From positions 1-15,323 of the forward strand of contig JAKQKW010000186.1 in NCBI GenBank assembly GCA_029560455.1: a DNA stretch of 15,323 nucleotides. Direction: 5' to 3'. Numbering within the stretch: position 1 is the stretch's first letter; each line of letters begins with the position of its first letter. This document shows positions 14,293 to 15,323 of the stretch, in pieces. The notes beneath the pieces are model-generated. The model made no database searches. It saw nothing but the letters and a program-made list of their open reading frames with translations, and was not told the origin of the DNA. The position numbers and the translations under genes are program-made. Source of the stretch: Candidatus Rifleibacteriota bacterium (GTDB lineage: Bacteria > Riflebacteria > Ozemobacteria > Ozemobacterales > Ozemobacteraceae).

Positions 14293-15323
14293 TTGAGTCA
14301 CACTGCATTAGTCTGGTCCGCTTTGATTGTTTATGTTGTTATCACTTTTGCCCTGACAATCAGGGGTATGCGCCGCACCAAAGATCTGGCGAGTTTTGCC
14401 GTCGGCAACCGCGATATCGCTCCGGGCTGGGTTGGTCTGTCGCTCACCGCACAGCTTACCAGTGTCGCCACCTTTGTGGTTAACCCGGGTCTGGTATACC
14501 ATTATGGTTTGTCGGCTCTTCTCGGGCTGGGTTTTGCTGCTGGCATGGGCATCATTGCAGGGCTCTGTCTGCTGTCCGGCCCGTTCAGAACTGTTGGCGA
14601 CAAGGTAAAAGCTCTGACGATTCCGCAATGGATCGGTTCGCGTTACGAATCTAAAGGTCTGCGCCTGTTCTTTGCTGTTATTTCACTGTCGTTGATCAGC
14701 TTTATCGTTCTGATTGCCGTTGCGATCGCACTGACTCTTTTCAGCCTGCTGCAGATGACCGATATCAATCAGACTACCTGGCTGGTCGTCGGCGTTATGG
14801 CATTCGTTTTTTCATACACTCTGCTTGGCGGTGCCAACACCTCGACCTACACCAATGCTATTCAGGCAATTGTAATGCTTATTGTCGGTCTGATTCTTAT
14901 TTTCAGCGGTTACGAGCATTTTACCAGCGGCGAAGGTCTTTTCGCCAAACTTGCCGCGATTGATCCGGGTCTGACTGCAATGACCAATGCCGGCTCGCCG
15001 TTTTTCCGCAATTTTCTTGAAGTTTTCTTCTGTAATTTTCTGGTCGGGCTTGCGATCGTTTGCCAGCCGCACATTCTCGGCAAGTCTCTGTTACTTAAAG
15101 ATGAAAGCCAGATCAAGACCTATCTTGCCACAGCAATCATTGCCGGCACAGTTTTCGTATCTGTCATGCTGGTAGGTCTCTATGCCAGAGTAACCCTGCC
15201 GCAGCTCACCGCCGTCGACCGCGTTGTTCCGACCTATATCGCAATGAATTTCGGTTCGGCTACGCAGGTGCTTATCAGCATCGGCCTTCTCTGCGCCGGT
15301 ATTTCGACGCTCGAAGGTCTGCT
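14293..15323 (+). CDS. Sodium:solute symporter family (SSS) transporter (3' partial)
   Basis: The frame is open from here to the window end, 343 full codons. It encodes a strongly hydrophobic protein with about seven or eight helices visible; complete SSS proteins have 13 or so and about 500-600 residues, so a third or more lies outside. SSS features are the first helix followed by ASFAVGNRDIAPGWVGLSLT, then TSVATFVVNPGLVYHYG, TIPQWIGSRYESKGLRLFF after helix 3, and the central FSYTLLGGANTSTYTNAIQA. SSS proteins couple Na+ entry to uptake of sugars, amino acids, pantothenate or carboxylates; the substrate cannot be told. The start is TTG, with AAGGGAG (14279-14285) seven bases upstream; the next candidate (ATG at 14368) would delete the first helix. 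Confidence 0.88.
   Translation, partial: MSHTALVWSALIVYVVITFALTIRGMRRTKDLASFAVGNRDIAPGWVGLSLTAQLTSVATFVVNPGLVYHYGLSALLGLGFAAGMGIIAGLCLLSGPFRTVGDKVKALTIPQWIGSRYESKGLRLFFAVISLSLISFIVLIAVAIALTLFSLLQMTDINQTTWLVVGVMAFVFSYTLLGGANTSTYTNAIQAIVMLIVGLILIFSGYEHFTSGEGLFAKLAAIDPGLTAMTNAGSPFFRNFLEVFFCNFLVGLAIVCQPHILGKSLLLKDESQIKTYLATAIIAGTVFVSVMLVGLYARVTLPQLTAVDRVVPTYIAMNFGSATQVLISIGLLCAGISTLEGL

Overview
The window is about 15.3 kb of moderately GC-rich, densely coded bacterial chromosome. It holds twelve protein genes, the outer two cut by the window edges. There are no RNA genes, insertion sequences, CRISPR arrays or phage genes that I can see. The host looks like a diderm, surface-glycan-making, piliated bacterium: it has a PilT-type retraction ATPase, legionaminic/sialic-type sugar synthesis and a polyprenyl-sugar-type GT-C glycosyltransferase. 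The HEAT-repeat/cyclase-rich style resembles deep-branching environmental lineages such as Candidatus Riflebacteria, but that is a weak guess from gene style only.

Region 1 (1-5175) holds two convergent HEAT-repeat proteins. The first is a PilT/PilU-like pilus ATPase whose N-terminus is a HEAT array running off the left edge. The second is a 1008-residue soluble protein with a very long HEAT array and a C-terminal class III nucleotidyl cyclase. A strong symmetric terminator hairpin lies between them. The pairing suggests a cAMP-linked pilus motility module built on a shared HEAT scaffold (inference).

Region 2 (5177-5660) is a small FmdB-type zinc-ribbon gene with its own good sigma-70-like promoter. 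Its last 40 bases overlap the end of the oppositely oriented trmL.

Region 3 (5621-10985, minus strand) is one tightly packed, probably single-promoter operon. In transcription order it encodes a CBS-domain sugar nucleotidyltransferase (PtmE-like), a LegB-type NAD-dependent 4,6-dehydratase, a NeuB/LegI nonulosonate synthase, a FemAB/GNAT-like acyl- or aminoacyltransferase, a class I SAM methyltransferase, and the tRNA methyltransferase TrmL. The first three are recognisable steps of GDP-sugar-based legionaminic acid synthesis. The aminotransferase, N-acetyltransferase, hydrolysing epimerase and CMP-activating steps are missing here. The first gene has no ordinary start codon where its domain requires one; an ATC sits at ideal distance from a GAGGTGA Shine-Dalgarno sequence.

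Region 4 (11127-13788, plus strand) is divergent from the operon. It encodes a polytopic GT-C glycosyltransferase resembling the AftB-like family, then a Sel1-repeat protein with a C-terminal membrane anchor. A small minus-strand membrane protein (13813-14160) converges on them.

Region 5 (14293-right edge) is the start of a sodium:solute symporter read from a TTG codon. It has a clear promoter and ribosome binding site and is cut by the window end.
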